Shown here: positions 30,920 through 42,018 of the stretch, in pieces
How positions within the stretch are numbered: position 1 is the first letter of the stretch
How the letters are laid out: each line of letters opens with the position of its first letter
Made by a program: the position numbers and the translations under genes
Notes under the pieces: model-generated
What the model was told of the DNA's origin: nothing
Seen by the model: only the letters and a program-made list of their open reading frames with translations
Databases searched by the model: none
Assembly (NCBI GenBank): GCA_047967505.1
Contig: CM106540.1
Reading direction: 5' to 3' (one strand)
DNA from: Dipteris shenzhenensis
Lineage: Eukaryota; Polypodiophyta; Polypodiopsida; Gleicheniales
Length of the DNA: 64,000 bases

Positions 30920-32661
30920 TTGCCACCTCCACAGGCAGTGGAATAGGTGGTTCAGCAAGAAATTGCTGACATACATGCAGCAAAAACAGTCCCAAACTGG
31001 CTGTTACAGACTCTCAGGGAGAGTAAGATTGATGCTCCATTACCTGGCAGGACTCGCAGTGCAGCAAGGCACATGGAAGGTGCTAATTCAGTGGAATCAG
31101 CATATGCAGGTACTCTTCTCGATGAGGTGGAGCCTGCAACATTCGAAGAAGCTAAGGACAATGTGCATTGGATGAATGCCATGCACGATGAGTTGCAGTC
31201 CATTAAGAAAAATCAGACTTGGGATGTTGTAGACTTGCCACCAGGTTAACATGCCATTGGCACACGATGGGTTTTCAAGGTGAAACGGAAGCCAGATGGC
31301 TCCATTGACAGATACAAGGCAAGGCTGGTTGCTAAAGGCTATGCTCAGAAAAAGGGCATAGATTATGAGGAGACTTTTGCTCCTACATCCCAGATGACCA
31401 CCATCCGATCTGTTATTGCAATGGCTGCACATTTTGAGTGGAATGTTCATCAGTTGGACATAAAAACAGCCTTCTTAAATGGAGACTTGTTGGAGAGGTT
31501 TATGTCAAACAACCTCCAAGCTTTGAAATTACAGCAAATGCACTTCAGGTATGCAAGCTAAACAAAGCTTTGTATGGGCTGAAACAGGCCCCTCGTGCAT
31601 GGTATGCCAAGATTCATGCCTTTTTGACCAGCAAGGGGCTGCACAATAGTCCTACTGAGAGCACCCTCTACATCAAGATGGATGGGGGGGAAATCTTAGT
31701 CATCCTTCTTTATGTCGATGACTTACTGCTCACAGGGTCCAATGAAGATAATATTGCAGATTTCAAAGCTGATTTGCAGACCAACTTTGACATGTCAGAT
31801 TTGGGACTGCTTCACTTTTATTTGGGGATCCAGTTCTCTCAAGAGAGACGTGGCACTGTTATGTCTCAGTCCAAGTATGTGCAGAAACTCTTGGACAGAT
31901 TTCACATGCATGATTGTAAGCCCATAGCCACTCCCATGGAGCCGGGGCTGAAACTCACAGTGCATGATGCAGGAGAATTAGTTGATGCCACACTTTACAG
32001 TCAGGCTGTTGGATGCCTCATATATCTCTGCAACACTAGACCTGATATTCAGTTTGCAGTATCTCAGGTGAGCAGGTATATGCACAGCCCAAAAACTATG
32101 CATTGGCAGGCAGTTAAGCGCATCTTTCGTTATTTGTAGGGCACGAAGTCTTTTGGCTTGTTATTTCCCTGGGGGGGTGACTTGCAGATGCATGCCTACA
32201 GTGATCCAGATTGGGCTGGTGATTATGACACTAGGCAGTCCACTAGTGGCAATTGTTTCTTTTTGGGTAAATCTTGCATTTCCTAGCTGAGTAAGAAACA
32301 ATCTACAGTGGCTACCTCATCATGTGAAGCTGAGTACAGGGCAGCTTTCACAGCAACAGTTGAATGTGTCTGGCTGCGACGTCTATTTGCTGATCTTCAT
32401 CTGTCATTGGAGGGTCCTTCTCCAATTCTCACTGATAGTCAGAGTGCCATTGCAGTGGCAAAGAATCCAGTGTTTCATGCTCGCACGAAGCACATTGAGG
32501 TTCACTATCACTACGTCAGAGAGAAGTTGCATGCAGGAGAGATCAGTATGATCTTTGTGTCCACACATGACAATGTTGCAGATATTTTCACCAAAGCACT
32601 ACCACGTGAAAAGTTTGAGGCATTTCGCAGTGCCCTGAACTTATATCCGTTTGGTGATTGA
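30920..32661 (+). pseudogene. Copia E RT and RNase H
   Basis: After G the frame resumes with VVQQEIADIHAAKTVPNW, then the RT: KPDGSIDRYKARLVAKGYAQ, HQLDIKTAFLNGDL, KLNKALYGLKQAPRAWY, ILLYVDDLLLTG (catalytic YVDD near 31710), VGCLIYLCNTRPDIQFAVSQ, then the RNase H: SDPDWAGDYDTRQSTSG, CEAEYRAAFTATVECVWLR, LTDSQSAIAVAKNPVFH and DNVADIFTKALPREKF. The first RNase H motif has SDPDW where F has SDSDW. Stops at about 31248, 32137 and 32284 and a frame change near 31500 disable it. Confidence 0.88.
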
Positions 32662-32696
32662 TCAGCCTTGTACATGACATTGGCACTGCAGGGGGG

Positions 32697-32951
32697 TGTT
32701 AGAATTATAGATATAATTCAGCAGTGACCAATGTAATTTAATAAGCTAGTTAGGGTCACTTTTTCCTCTTTAAGAGGTTTTTCTTCCTAACCGTAGTTAG
32801 TTCACTAACTATGGTTAGTGACTACTAAGGTTTTGTCACTAGGACAAAACCTTATCTCTCACTCTTTCAGTTGTACTCTCACACTCTTCATTGCAACTAA
32901 GCTTTCAAGCTTTCAGCTCTCAGCTCACTCTCTTGCTCTCTCTCTCCCCCA
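32697..32951 (+). repeat. 3' LTR of Copia E
   Basis: It begins tgttagaattatag directly after the tract ctgcaggggggg. It matches the F LTR (60091-60355, inverted) over most of its length, including the palindromic block ccttagtagtcactaacc. The end near 32951 is placed by comparison with F and is approximate. Confidence 0.75.
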
Positions 32952-33540
32952 AATCTTACAAATTTTTCCAATTGCCACGTGCCCACATAGTTTCTTGCAA
33001 CTTTCTGCTACCAGAGAATGTGTACGTAGCTACAGCACAAAGGAGCCATGAAAAAAAACCTTGTTGATATCCGTATGATGAGCAGACGTTGCAGAGAATT
33101 TATAGCAGCTTCGAAAATTTCTTGTTGATAATATCCATCTTGGAAGAACGTGACGAGCAGAAGTTGCAGAGAATTTCTTGTTGATAACAAGTGAGTAGAA
33201 GTACTCGTGAGCACTGCCTTTACTATGGGAGGGAGGGAGGGAGGGAGGGAGGGAGGAGAGGGGAGGGAGTGTTGAGCCAACACATAGAGAGGAGGATTAG
33301 GGTGCTGTTTGGAGGTGTCTTTGGGGAGGAGTGTGTGTGAGGAGTGAACTGTTCGGGTGACCAGCAAAGGGGTGACTTTGAAGGGTGCTTTCAGATCAGA
33401 GAGGAAGTGTTACCGAGGGACGGATAGCGGAGTGAAGGTACATTGGGCTGCCAGCCCCTTCATCCTCTTCTCCAGCCCTCTCCTTTCTTCAACCTTCAGT
33501 TCCCTTCTATCCCATGCACCTTCTCTTTCAGTTCATCGTC
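32952..33540. other. Unrecognised sequence with GGGA microsatellite
   Basis: No gene is visible. The phrase gttgcagagaatttcttgttgata is nearly repeated at about 33085-33185. A (GGGA)n tract lies at about 33228-33258. Confidence 0.5.
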
Positions 33541-33700
33541 CTCTTCACTCCGACATGGCGACTTTGTCCGAGATGGCAGAGAACAAGAATTGAATTCCAG
33601 TGTTGCCCACATTCCCGGTTGACTAGCAGTTGGATGGGCTCAATTACAGCGTCTGGTGGGTGATGATGGAGTCTGTGTAACAGTGCCCGCGTGCCACCTC
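33541..33700 (+). pseudogene. Small Copia Gag fragment
   Basis: ATG at 33555 is followed by MATLSEMAENKN, a stop, LPTFPVD, a stop, and QLDGLNYSVWWVMMESV. The last piece resembles the Copia Gag opening (compare KLDGTNYSLW in E). The similarity ends within about 50 residues. It is too short to assign to a family. Confidence 0.5.
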
Positions 33701-34597
33701 TTACATGTGCCCACATGCCACCTCTCACACCCTTGTATCTATCCTTGGGGTCAAGCTCTCTAGGCGCTCATATGGGGCTGACCTACTACCCCTACATGTA
33801 TGTGTGTGAAGCCTAAGTTTATACAGTGTCTACTCTCACTGTTGCATTGCTGATAATATCAATTTTATGCAGCTTGTCCATGTGATGCATAATGCAGTTA
33901 AAAGTTGAAGCCCGGTCGGACATATTATGAAATTAAAGAATGTTTTCTTTGACTGAGTGCGTTTAGGCATGTTTGTGGATTTATGCAGGTATGCATGTAC
34001 TTACTAATGAATTGATTCTCCAAAGTCTTGACTGCACACGTAGTGTGAGACTGAGCCTTAGTACAAATGGCAAGTGATAAAGGATTTCAGTTTCAGTTTC
34101 CCCCTTCTTTGATTCAAGCGGAAGAGGCTTCCTAGAGAGACTGCAAATTTGCACGACATGTCTGTTGCCTCTTTTGCATTAGCACTGTTGGTTGTATGAG
34201 TAAGAGTTCAATTGTGATGTTCTTGACTCTAAAGTGCTTTTGGGGTGGTGGCATCTACTTATTAGGCAGTGTTACCTTTTGTATAACATCGATTTCAAAA
34301 TTAGCCTTGCTAAAGGCCCGAAGCAGGTGGATGATGTCTAAGTAGGAAAAATTTCTACCTGTGTGCAGGTTGAGCCCATTTTTCATAGAGGGGTAGACAT
34401 CCCTAGTAAAGAAGAAGGCCGGGCTTTATTGGTAAGACCTTCCTTTAAAAAAATATATATTTACAAATATAAAGATCTAATTACAAGACCAATATGTTGT
34501 TTAGTGTAATAAAATATGTAGAAGGTCGATCGTCACGCTATTGTTTTGATTATTCCTTTAATTGACTTTCTTCAATATTTTTTTTATTGTTTTGTAG
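33701..34597. other. Intron-like DNA before the Tra1 exons
   Basis: No coding similarity. The last 30 bases form a T-rich tract ending tttgtag, a good splice acceptor for the exon at 34598. Confidence 0.6.
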
Positions 34598-34657
34598 GGT
34601 CGCATCTTGGATGCTTTTGTCAGTAAATTTGGAACTCTCAAGCATACGGTTCCACAG
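34598..34657 (+). CDS. TRA1: Tra1 exon a
   Basis: 20 codons ending FGTLKHTVPQ, phase 0 at the 3' end. Acceptor tttgtag, donor gttggt. The preceding exon is not in view. Confidence 0.8.
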
Positions 34658-37600
34658 GTTGGTTCTTCTTTTGTCCAACACAGACCCTTTCATTTGTGCA
34701 AGTATCTGGGCCAGTTGTACATAGCTAGTAAATAATATATCTGGCTTACGGAAAATGGAATGTTTATTGCAAAGCTTTTGCAAGGTGGTGATGGAGAGGA
34801 GGGGAAGGAGCGACCCAGCTTGAGAACACGACTTGAACTGCCTGTTCAGGTTTATTTCTACTGGTTTTGATTTTGCCTGTACTCGAAATACATGGTCCCA
34901 AAGATATATTTGTCTACTGGATTTGATTCTGTGCTCCTCCATCATTGTGGCTTTGAAATGTGTATTTGAACTAGCATACTATTTTGCTATTTTGGTAGAC
35001 GGCACTGAATTTACAGACTCCACCAGAACATGCAAAGGAAGTTGCTGATTGCAAACAACTGATTAAAACTCTAGTCATGGGTATGTGCCGAAACTAGTGC
35101 TCCAACTCTATGCTTGTTGAATTTAGTACACTGGTCTATTTAATTTGTTTGAGGGGGCAATGAAGTACTACAAAGCATTTTCCTTCAGGTATGAAGACCT
35201 TGGTCTGGAGCATAACCAATGTGAATGCACCAATGCAAGTGGCCCAGGCACCAGGCATAGCCAATACCATTGGTCCAAAGGGAATGAGAGAAGATGAGGT
35301 TCGTGCAGTAAGAAATCTCCAAGTAGATTGTCAGCTGCTGCTATATGTAGTTCATTGCAGATCATCCTCTGTTATAGAGTCTATTGTCAAGTCATGTTTG
35401 GAAGATGTACGAGATAAAGCAAGCAGATCTACTGATATGTCATGTACTTGCTCTGATCAAAATATGTTTGGCAGGTGCGCCTTGCTACAGGCATTCTGAA
35501 AAGTGGGGTTCATTGTCTAGCCCTTTTCAAGGACAAAGATGAGGAGAGGGATATGATTCAGCATTACTCCTCTGTTTTTACAGTGATGGAGCCTAGGAAT
35601 CTAATGGATATGTTTTCCATGTGTATGCCCCATCTTTTTGAATGCATGATTAATAACAATCAGCTTCTGCAAATATTTTCAACTCTTCTCCAAACTTCAA
35701 AAGTCCCGCGATACTTTGCTGATGTTCTTGTCAACTTCATTGTAACCAGCAAACTTGAATTGCTTAAGCAGCCAGAGTCTCCTTCTGCAAAACTGGTTCT
35801 ACAACTTTTCAGATATCTTTTTGTGGCTGTAGCCAAAAGTCCAGGTGATTGTGAGCGCGTTCTTCAGCCTCACATTGCAACTTTAATGGAAACATGTATA
35901 AAAAATGCAACAGAAGTTGATAAACCACAAGGCTATATGCAGCTACTCCGTACGATATTTCACTCGCTTTCTAGTGGGAAGTTTGAGCTGCTTTTTAGAG
36001 AATTCATTCCTTATATACAGCCATGCCTGAATATGTTGTTGGCAATGTTGGAAGGGCCTACAGGTGTCGAAATGACGGATTTGGTCGTAGAACTTTGTCT
36101 AACAATACCTGCTAGATTGAGTTCTCTCCTTCCACACCTTCCAAGGCTTATGAAGCCCCTAGTGTTGGCTCTAAAAGGCAGCGAAGAGCTTGTTGGACTT
36201 GGGTTGAGGACATTAGAACTGTGGATTGACAGCCTTAACCCTGAGTTTTTGGAACCCAGTATGGCAAAGGTTATGTCTGAGCTTATCTTGACACTGTGGT
36301 CACACCTTCGACCCAAGCCTTATCCATTTGGTTCTAAGGCACTTCAGTTATTGGGGAAGCTGGGGGGTAGAAACCGTAGATTTTTAAAGGAACCACTTGC
36401 GTTGGAATGCAAAGAGAACCCTGAGCATGGATTACGGTTGATATTGACATTTGAACCTACTACATCTTTCTTGGTGCCATTGGATCGTTGTATATATCTT
36501 GCTCGTGCAGCGGTAATGCAACCTCAGCCTGGACTGGACTCTTTTTACCGGAAGCATGCTTTGAAATTTCTAAGGGTTTGTCTTTCACTGGTTTTGAATC
36601 TGAAAGGAAACATTGGGAATGAGGGCGTGTCTTCTGGCCAGCTGAGCACTATGCTTTTGACTCCTATTGATCCTTCCAGACGCAAAGCAGAGACTTTGAA
36701 TATGAAGGTAAAGGTTACTTTGCTTGGAATATGGAAAACATTATTCTGTCTAGAATGAGTATTGAAGATTTTCATTCAGAAAATAGCTTGTGAGAGCTAA
36801 AGTTTTTGTGAGATCTTGTTTGGCTTGTGCCCCTGTTGCTGCATAGCAGAGTGGTCTTGATAGTTTTTAAAAGTGCCAACTGCCCGTTCTGTTCAGGCGG
36901 ATCCAGGCGTAAAGACTAAAACTCAACTTATGGCTGAGCGGACAGTATTCAAAGTTTTGTTAATGACAGTTATTGCAGCAAGTGCTGAGACTGAACTGCA
37001 AGATGCAAAGGATGATTTTGTTTCAAATGTATGCCGGCACTTTGCTATGATATTCCATGCAGATTCACTAGCTGGACCTCAAGCTGTTCCCGGCCAGAGT
37101 AGTGGACCTACAGTAAGCTCAAGTGGGAGTCTGAATGTGAAGCCTCGAAACAAGTCTCAAACCAACCTGAAAGAGCTTGACCCATTGATTTTTTTGGATG
37201 CCTTAGTGGCTGTGCTAGCAGATGAGAACAGGCTACATGCCAAAGCTGCTTTGAATGGGTTGAATATTTTTTCTGAAACCCTTCTCCTTCTTGCCCGTTC
37301 CAAGCACACTGGTGGACTTCCTTTGAGAGGTGTGAGTACACCTGGAACTCCCATGATGGTGAGTAGTCCTTCTATGAACCCAGTTTATTCACCTCCACCT
37401 GGAGTCAGAATTCCAGTTTTTGAACAGCTGCTTCCAAGACTCTTGCACTGCTGCTATGGGAGCACATGGCAGGCTCAAATGGGTGGTGTCATGGGGTTGG
37501 GAGCTCTTGTAGGTAAGGCTACAGTTGATACTCTCTGCCTTTTCCAAGTACGCGCAGTTCGTGCCTTGGTGTATGTCTTGAAGCGGCTGCCACAGCATGC

Positions 37601-39218
37601 AAATAAAGAGCAAGAGGAGACTAGTCAAGTCCTTACACAAGTTTTGCGAGTTGCCAATAATGTAGAGGAATCAACAAATGAACCTCGTCGTCAAAGCTTT
37701 CAAGGTGTGGTTGATGTGCTGGCAGCAGAACTTTTTAACTCCAATGCTACTCATATTGTTAGAAAAAATGTGCAGTCATGTCTGGCATTGCTTGCCAGCA
37801 GGACGGGCATGGAAGTTTCAGAATTGTTGGAGCCTCTCCATCAGCCATTGCTTCAACCACTGATTATAAGACCCCTTCGCACCAAGCATCCTGAACAGCA
37901 GGTCCAATGACGTTCTTACTGCCTGTCATTTTGTGAGTTTCCATGTTATTTCTGAAGCTTAGTATGGCTTAATACCTTCAATCCAGAAAATGATGCATGA
38001 TCAATGAATGGCAGCCTACCCTGAATTCATCCCGGCAAATGTTTTTCAGGTCGGAACAGTGATGGCCTTCAACTTCTGCCTTGCCTTGCGGCCTCCATTG
38101 CTGAAGATGACGAATGAACTTGTTAGCCTTCTACAAGAGGCTTTACAAATTGCAGAGACTGATGAGAGCGTTCTCATTTCAAAGTTTATGAACCCAAAGT
38201 TGGCAGTGACCTTAACCAAGCTTCGAACAGCATGTATTGAATTGCTATGCACTGCAATGGCGTGGGCTGATTTTAAAACACCGAACCATGCAGAACTACG
38301 CTCGCGCATTATTGCTATGTTTTTCAAGTCGCTTACTTGTAGAACACCTGAGATTGTGGCAGTTGCCAAAGAGGGACTTCGCCAGGTGAGCTCATTATTT
38401 GAGTATGCCATATGAATAATGCCTTGTGCAGGTATATGGGCTGTCTATTGGCATACTGGCTGCTTACACCTATGGCCATATACATGCTTACACATGTTTT
38501 CTGAAGTTTCCATTTATGCACCTAGATGCCTTTTTAAAAGTCATATTTTTTGTTTTGGAAACTGTTCCGCAGGTAATCCAGCAGCAAAAAATGCCAAAGG
38601 AGTTATTACAGAGCAGTCTCAGGCCAATTTTGGTAAATCTTGCCCATACTAGAAGTCTGACGATGCCTTTACTACAAGGACTGGCTAGACTGCTGGAGCT
38701 TCTGTCAAACTGGTTCAACGTTACGTTGGGCTGCAAGCTTATGGAACATTTAAAGAAATGGCTTGAACCAGAAAAACTTGCTCAGACACAGAAATCATGG
38801 AAAGCTGGAGAGGAGCCCAAAATTGCCGCAGGTAGTTATGTTCATACTTCTAGTGATGGCATTCATGTCTAAGAGGAGCAGTTCAGCATTGAAAGGGTGG
38901 AATGATTGACAGACACCTAAGGACTGTTATTATTGATGGAACCTTAAGCTCATCTATTAATTCTGTGTCCTGTTTCTTGTGGTTGATCCTGGCAGCGATA
39001 ATTGAGCTCTTCCATCTCCTGCCAGCAGCTGCAGGAAAGTTTTTGGATGAGCTAGTGACCTTGACAATGCAACTGGAAGCCGCTCTACCGCAGGGACAGA
39101 TTTACAGTGAACTTAACAGTCCTTACCGTTTACCTTTGACAAAGTTTCTGAATCGTTATGCTACAGATGCTGTGGATTACTTTTTAGCTCGGTTGACACA
39201 GCCAAATTTTTTTAGGAG
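34598..39218 (+). CDS. TRA1: Tra1/TRRAP homologue, nine internal exons (partial gene)
   Basis: Exons 34598-34657, 34775-34849, 34999-35080, 35189-35307, 35475-36707, 36897-37901, 38050-38385, 38573-38831 and 38996-39218 join in phase to about 1130 residues without a stop. Tra1/TRRAP is the giant PI3K-like pseudokinase that scaffolds SAGA and NuA4 acetyltransferases and contacts activators in the nucleus. The piece covers part of its HEAT-repeat solenoid and matches plant Tra1 block by block, for example RLSSLLPHLPRLMKPLV, GSKALQLLGKLGGRNRRFLK, LDPLIFLDALVAVLADENRL, GSTWQAQMGGVMGLGALVGK and SLRPILVNLAHT. The FAT and kinase-like parts and the N-terminus are not in these exons. All introns are GT-AG, 108-189 bp. 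Either the gene has huge transposon-filled introns on both sides or this is a translocated fragment; the clean frame favours the former. Confidence 0.92.
34775..34849 (+). CDS. TRA1: Tra1 exon b
   Basis: 25 codons, LLQGGDGEEGKERPSLRTRL then ELPVQ. The acceptor aaag (34771-34774) was chosen because it keeps frame; a later ag at 34784 would not. Confidence 0.8.
34999..35080 (+). CDS. TRA1: Tra1 exon c
   Basis: 82 nt, includes HAKEVADCKQLIKTLVM, ends in phase 1 before gtatgt. Confidence 0.85.
35189..35307 (+). CDS. TRA1: Tra1 exon d
   Basis: 119 nt, MKTLVWSITNVNAP through KGMREDEVRA, donor gtaagaa at 35308. Confidence 0.85.
35475..36707 (+). CDS. TRA1: Tra1 exon e (411 codons)
   Basis: Starts VRLATGILKSGVHCLALFKD and ends AETLNMK before gtaaag. 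It carries repeated HEAT-type helix pairs, with blocks MEPRNLMDMFSMCMPHLFE, NATEVDKPQGYMQLLRT and LDRCIYLARAAVMQ matching plant Tra1. Confidence 0.93.
36897..37901 (+). CDS. TRA1: Tra1 exon f (335 codons)
   Basis: Starts ADPGVKTKTQLMAERTVFKV and ends RTKHPEQQ. A low-complexity Ser/Gly stretch around 37080-37130 is the variable linker seen in this protein. The donor is gtccaa, a weak but valid GT site. Confidence 0.92.
38050..38385 (+). CDS. TRA1: Tra1 exon g (112 codons)
   Basis: VGTVMAFNFCLALRPPLLKM through EIVAVAKEGLRQ, donor gtgagc. Confidence 0.92.
38573..38831 (+). CDS. TRA1: Tra1 exon h
   Basis: VIQQQKMPKELLQSSLRPIL through KSWKAGEEPKIAA, ending in phase 1 at g38831 before gtagtt. Confidence 0.92.
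38996..39218 (+). CDS. TRA1: Tra1 exon i, last one visible
   Basis: IIELFHLLPAAAGKFLDELV through PNFFRR. The donor is taken as gttcgt at 39219, because the family continues with F-M/V after FRR and the local readthrough meets a stop at 39246. No following exon is found in the window. Confidence 0.8.
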
Positions 39219-39246
39219 GTTCGTTAATACTCTGCTCTCTCCTTAA

Positions 39247-40299
39247 ATTATATGATTTGTATGCCTGCACTTATGCTTTTCCTGATGTCTATCCCTCGAG
39301 AGGAATAGAACTATGAAATGAGGATTGGCCTGTTGTGTAGGGTCTCGGAGAATCCGGGGCATGGATCGTCTATAGCCTGATTAGATGTCATGTTAGGAAA
39401 GAGTTGTAATTTTTTTGGTGACCTTCATATTTATTGTATTCAATGGCATTCTTGCTTACCAATGAATTGCTTGGATGGAATGATGTGGGCAAAGGACTTG
39501 CTGATGGGGAGCAAGGGACCACTGCTAGACTAAGTGTATAGCAATTTGATGGGCTGTGAATTGTGGGGACAGCCAAAAGCTGCCATGTGTTGCCAAAGGA
39601 AAACACCGGGTATAAGGGTCCCATACCCTGCCCCGTAGCCGTCTCAAAGCCCAGTCCTTAAAGCCCAGTCCTTGGGGGGGGATGCTCAATGGGGGCTCAA
39701 CCTCCTTATTATATCCTTTGTTTATCAATTGACCACTCTGTATATGGGACTTATGTCCCCTCAGTCTTTATACATCATCATGAGGGTTGAGGCTCAATGT
39801 GCCTCTCTGACACACCCCATGAGTCGATACACCTTGAGTATAGCATTCTGGTCAACTCCACATTGACAAGGGAGTACATGATTGGCACGATCACACCATG
39901 TTGAACCATCAGCAGGTACCTAAGTTGTTGCCAGTCTTTGCCCATTAGGAGAACTAGTCACAACATCAGTTGCCACATTCTGCAGCCGCCTCGCCAATTC
40001 ACACGCACAGCTGGTCAGAATAGAGCATCCACCACGCGTCAGTAGCTAGCGGGTGCATCAACCCAACATCCAGCTGCCGTTTTGCTTAAAACATCCTTTG
40101 TTTTGATAGGTCTCCATTCTTGTCTTTTGCCGTTTAGTTTCGAGTGCCGTTGTGGCTTCTTGCAAACGGGTTGTCACTGTTTTTACAGAGCTCGTCGCTC
40201 AGGCATTGCCATTGTCGCTTCGCTTGTTACTGAGTTCATCGCTCAGGTGCTTCCATCCAATCCCTTTGTTCTTGCGTACCACCATTGTGGTCAAGTGCT
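39247..40299. other. Unrecognised, probably intron of Tra1
   Basis: About 1 kb with no coding similarity, RNA gene or clear repeat. A G-run (39674-39682) is the only low-complexity tract. Confidence 0.5.
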
Positions 40300-41242
40300 C
40301 TGAGTGCCACATTAACAAGTGTGATGAGATCTGTCACGTACAAATCTACTCGAAATGGCTGTACAAGAGGTGGACATGAGTTCGTACAACTGTCGGCCAT
40401 ATTGCTATTTGGCTTTCATTGCCGTAGGTGTATGGACAGCAATCTGTAGAGACCGGCAAATGAGCACGTTAATGCTGAGGTCCATTTTTGGATCTGTTCA
40501 TCTAATGTGCAGGTGAAATTTGCGGCTTTTTGTGTCAGGTCATCTGCTTGCAGGAAATGCTGGAGATTCCCTCAAATTTAGGTTGAGAATCCCACTCAAA
40601 ACTTGGGGTTTAGAATTAAGGTGATATTTGCAGGTATTGGCAGTCACAGATGGTGATTTGGCAGACATTTGCGTTTAGATTGTTGTGCAATCAGTTGGTT
40701 TTGTCAACGATTTGGAGTCACTTGCATTACTTTTACATATTTGTGGCCAATTTGCAGATTTCGGTCTTGTTGCAGGAATTTGGACTTAGTGTGAGTCAGC
40801 ATTTTGGTGTTTTTGCAAGTAGATTCTAGTGCTTTTGCAGGGTTATTTCTGGGTATTCTTTTGAAATGGCACATAATGCAAAGAATGTTTTTGGATTTCT
40901 AGTATAGGAAGACAAGTTGGATGGTACCAACTATTCTCTGTGGAGCTTAATTGTAAAAAGTATGCTTGTGGTCAAAAGCTTGTGGAGTAATAGGGTTCAG
41001 AACCCATCTCAAGGAGGTGCTGAATGAGATAGTGGGCAGCCCTGCTTGTCCAGCTCAGACCAGGACCAGCTGTTAAGCCCACTACGATTAGCAAAGATGG
41101 GATACCAAAGATGCTCAGACTATGATTGTAATTGCTTTGCTGGTGAAGAGGCTGAGTATTCCTGGTATCTGGCTAGCTGAAACATCAAAGCAAGCATGGG
41201 ACACTTTAGAGAGCATGTTCTAGGCCAGAAATCAGTCTAAAG
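40300..41242 (+). pseudogene. Copia remnant J: leader and 5' part of gag
   Basis: ATG 40866 opens MAHNAKNVFGFLV, a stop, then EDKLDGTNYSLWSLIVKSML, clearly related to the Gag start of E (25676). The region upstream has gtacaa hexamers and ttggggttt phrases like E's leader. Further Gag similarity (ARNQSKVK region, about 41220-41240) continues with stops until 41242, where element I's LTR begins. It is probably the target into which I inserted. Confidence 0.65.
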
Positions 41243-42018
41243 TGAAACCTTCCCTCGAAAAGGACAATGAAACCTCAGTCGTAAAATACAGCAGAGACAC
41301 TCTCATTTCTTTCCCTCTCTCCCTCTCTCAACAGAGACACTAGGGCCCAGGACAACAGTCGGGTTGGACCCCCCCGAAGGATTTTATTACTTGAGAGAAG
41401 ATGAAGTACATAGTTCAGCGTAGAGCTGTTCATACATTAAAATCCAAAACGTGAATGAATGAATGAATCATTACATGAGCTCTCAGGCTCCCTTTCTTGG
41501 CAACAAGCCACTTGTCAATTTCTACACTACTTTCCTAATTACATGCCACTAAGGGCAACTCTGGAGTCTTCGAAGCACTTGGTCACGCGAACCGCCTCCT
41601 AGACTCTGATTAGGCTCCCGTAGCGTTTAGGAAAATAACTCTTCCTAGTACCTGCAACAATTAATTAAAGCGCACCACCATGGCACCCATTAATTGTTAG
41701 CGCTTTGCATGCAAACAACACATTGTGGACTAGTTCTAGTCACGGTGGGCGTCCCCACTGAACACATGTGCACACATAACAAATATAATAAATAAATATA
41801 TATTTATTCTCTCGTTGACCGAAGTCAACGCTCTTCATCATAATTAAGGGGCTTTAACCAAGGATCGAGGCGCCTTAATTATAGCCAAGTCTCTCTAACC
41901 GAAGTTGGCACATCTTGGTTAACCGTGGTTAACCCTCTTGGCGCATGCCAAGTCTCGTTGACCAAAGTCAACACCCTCTGACCGAAGTCAGTTCTATAGT
42001 TCTCTGGTTAACCGTAGG
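41243..42018 (-). repeat. 3' LTR of Gypsy I, outer part (split by D)
   Basis: It matches the LTRs of B (for example the blocks at 41330-41380 and 41520-41760) in minus orientation. It stops at ggttaaccgtag, where D begins; the rest of this LTR follows D at 55701. The outer border at 41243 (tgaaacc) is likely but a second candidate lies at 41268. Confidence 0.8.

Larger units (their letters stand above)
25676..32951 (+). mobile_element. Copia retrotransposon E, decayed, 5' LTR not found, interrupted by G
   Basis: gag (25676-26580), protease and pre-integrase region, integrase, RT, RNase H and a 3' LTR starting tgttagaattatag at 32697 follow in Copia order on the plus strand. Element G (28281-30919) splits it. 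F (60091-64000, minus) is a better preserved member of the same family and allows the breaks to be seen. Many stops and frameshifts are present. The 3' LTR end near 32951 is an estimate. Confidence 0.85.

Noticed and set aside
36011-36316. Antisense ORF within Tra1 exon e
   Set aside because: Shadow frame of a strongly conserved coding exon.
39219-39246. Stop codon after Tra1 exon i as a real protein end
   Set aside because: Family members continue far beyond this point and a GT donor sits exactly where the similarity ends.
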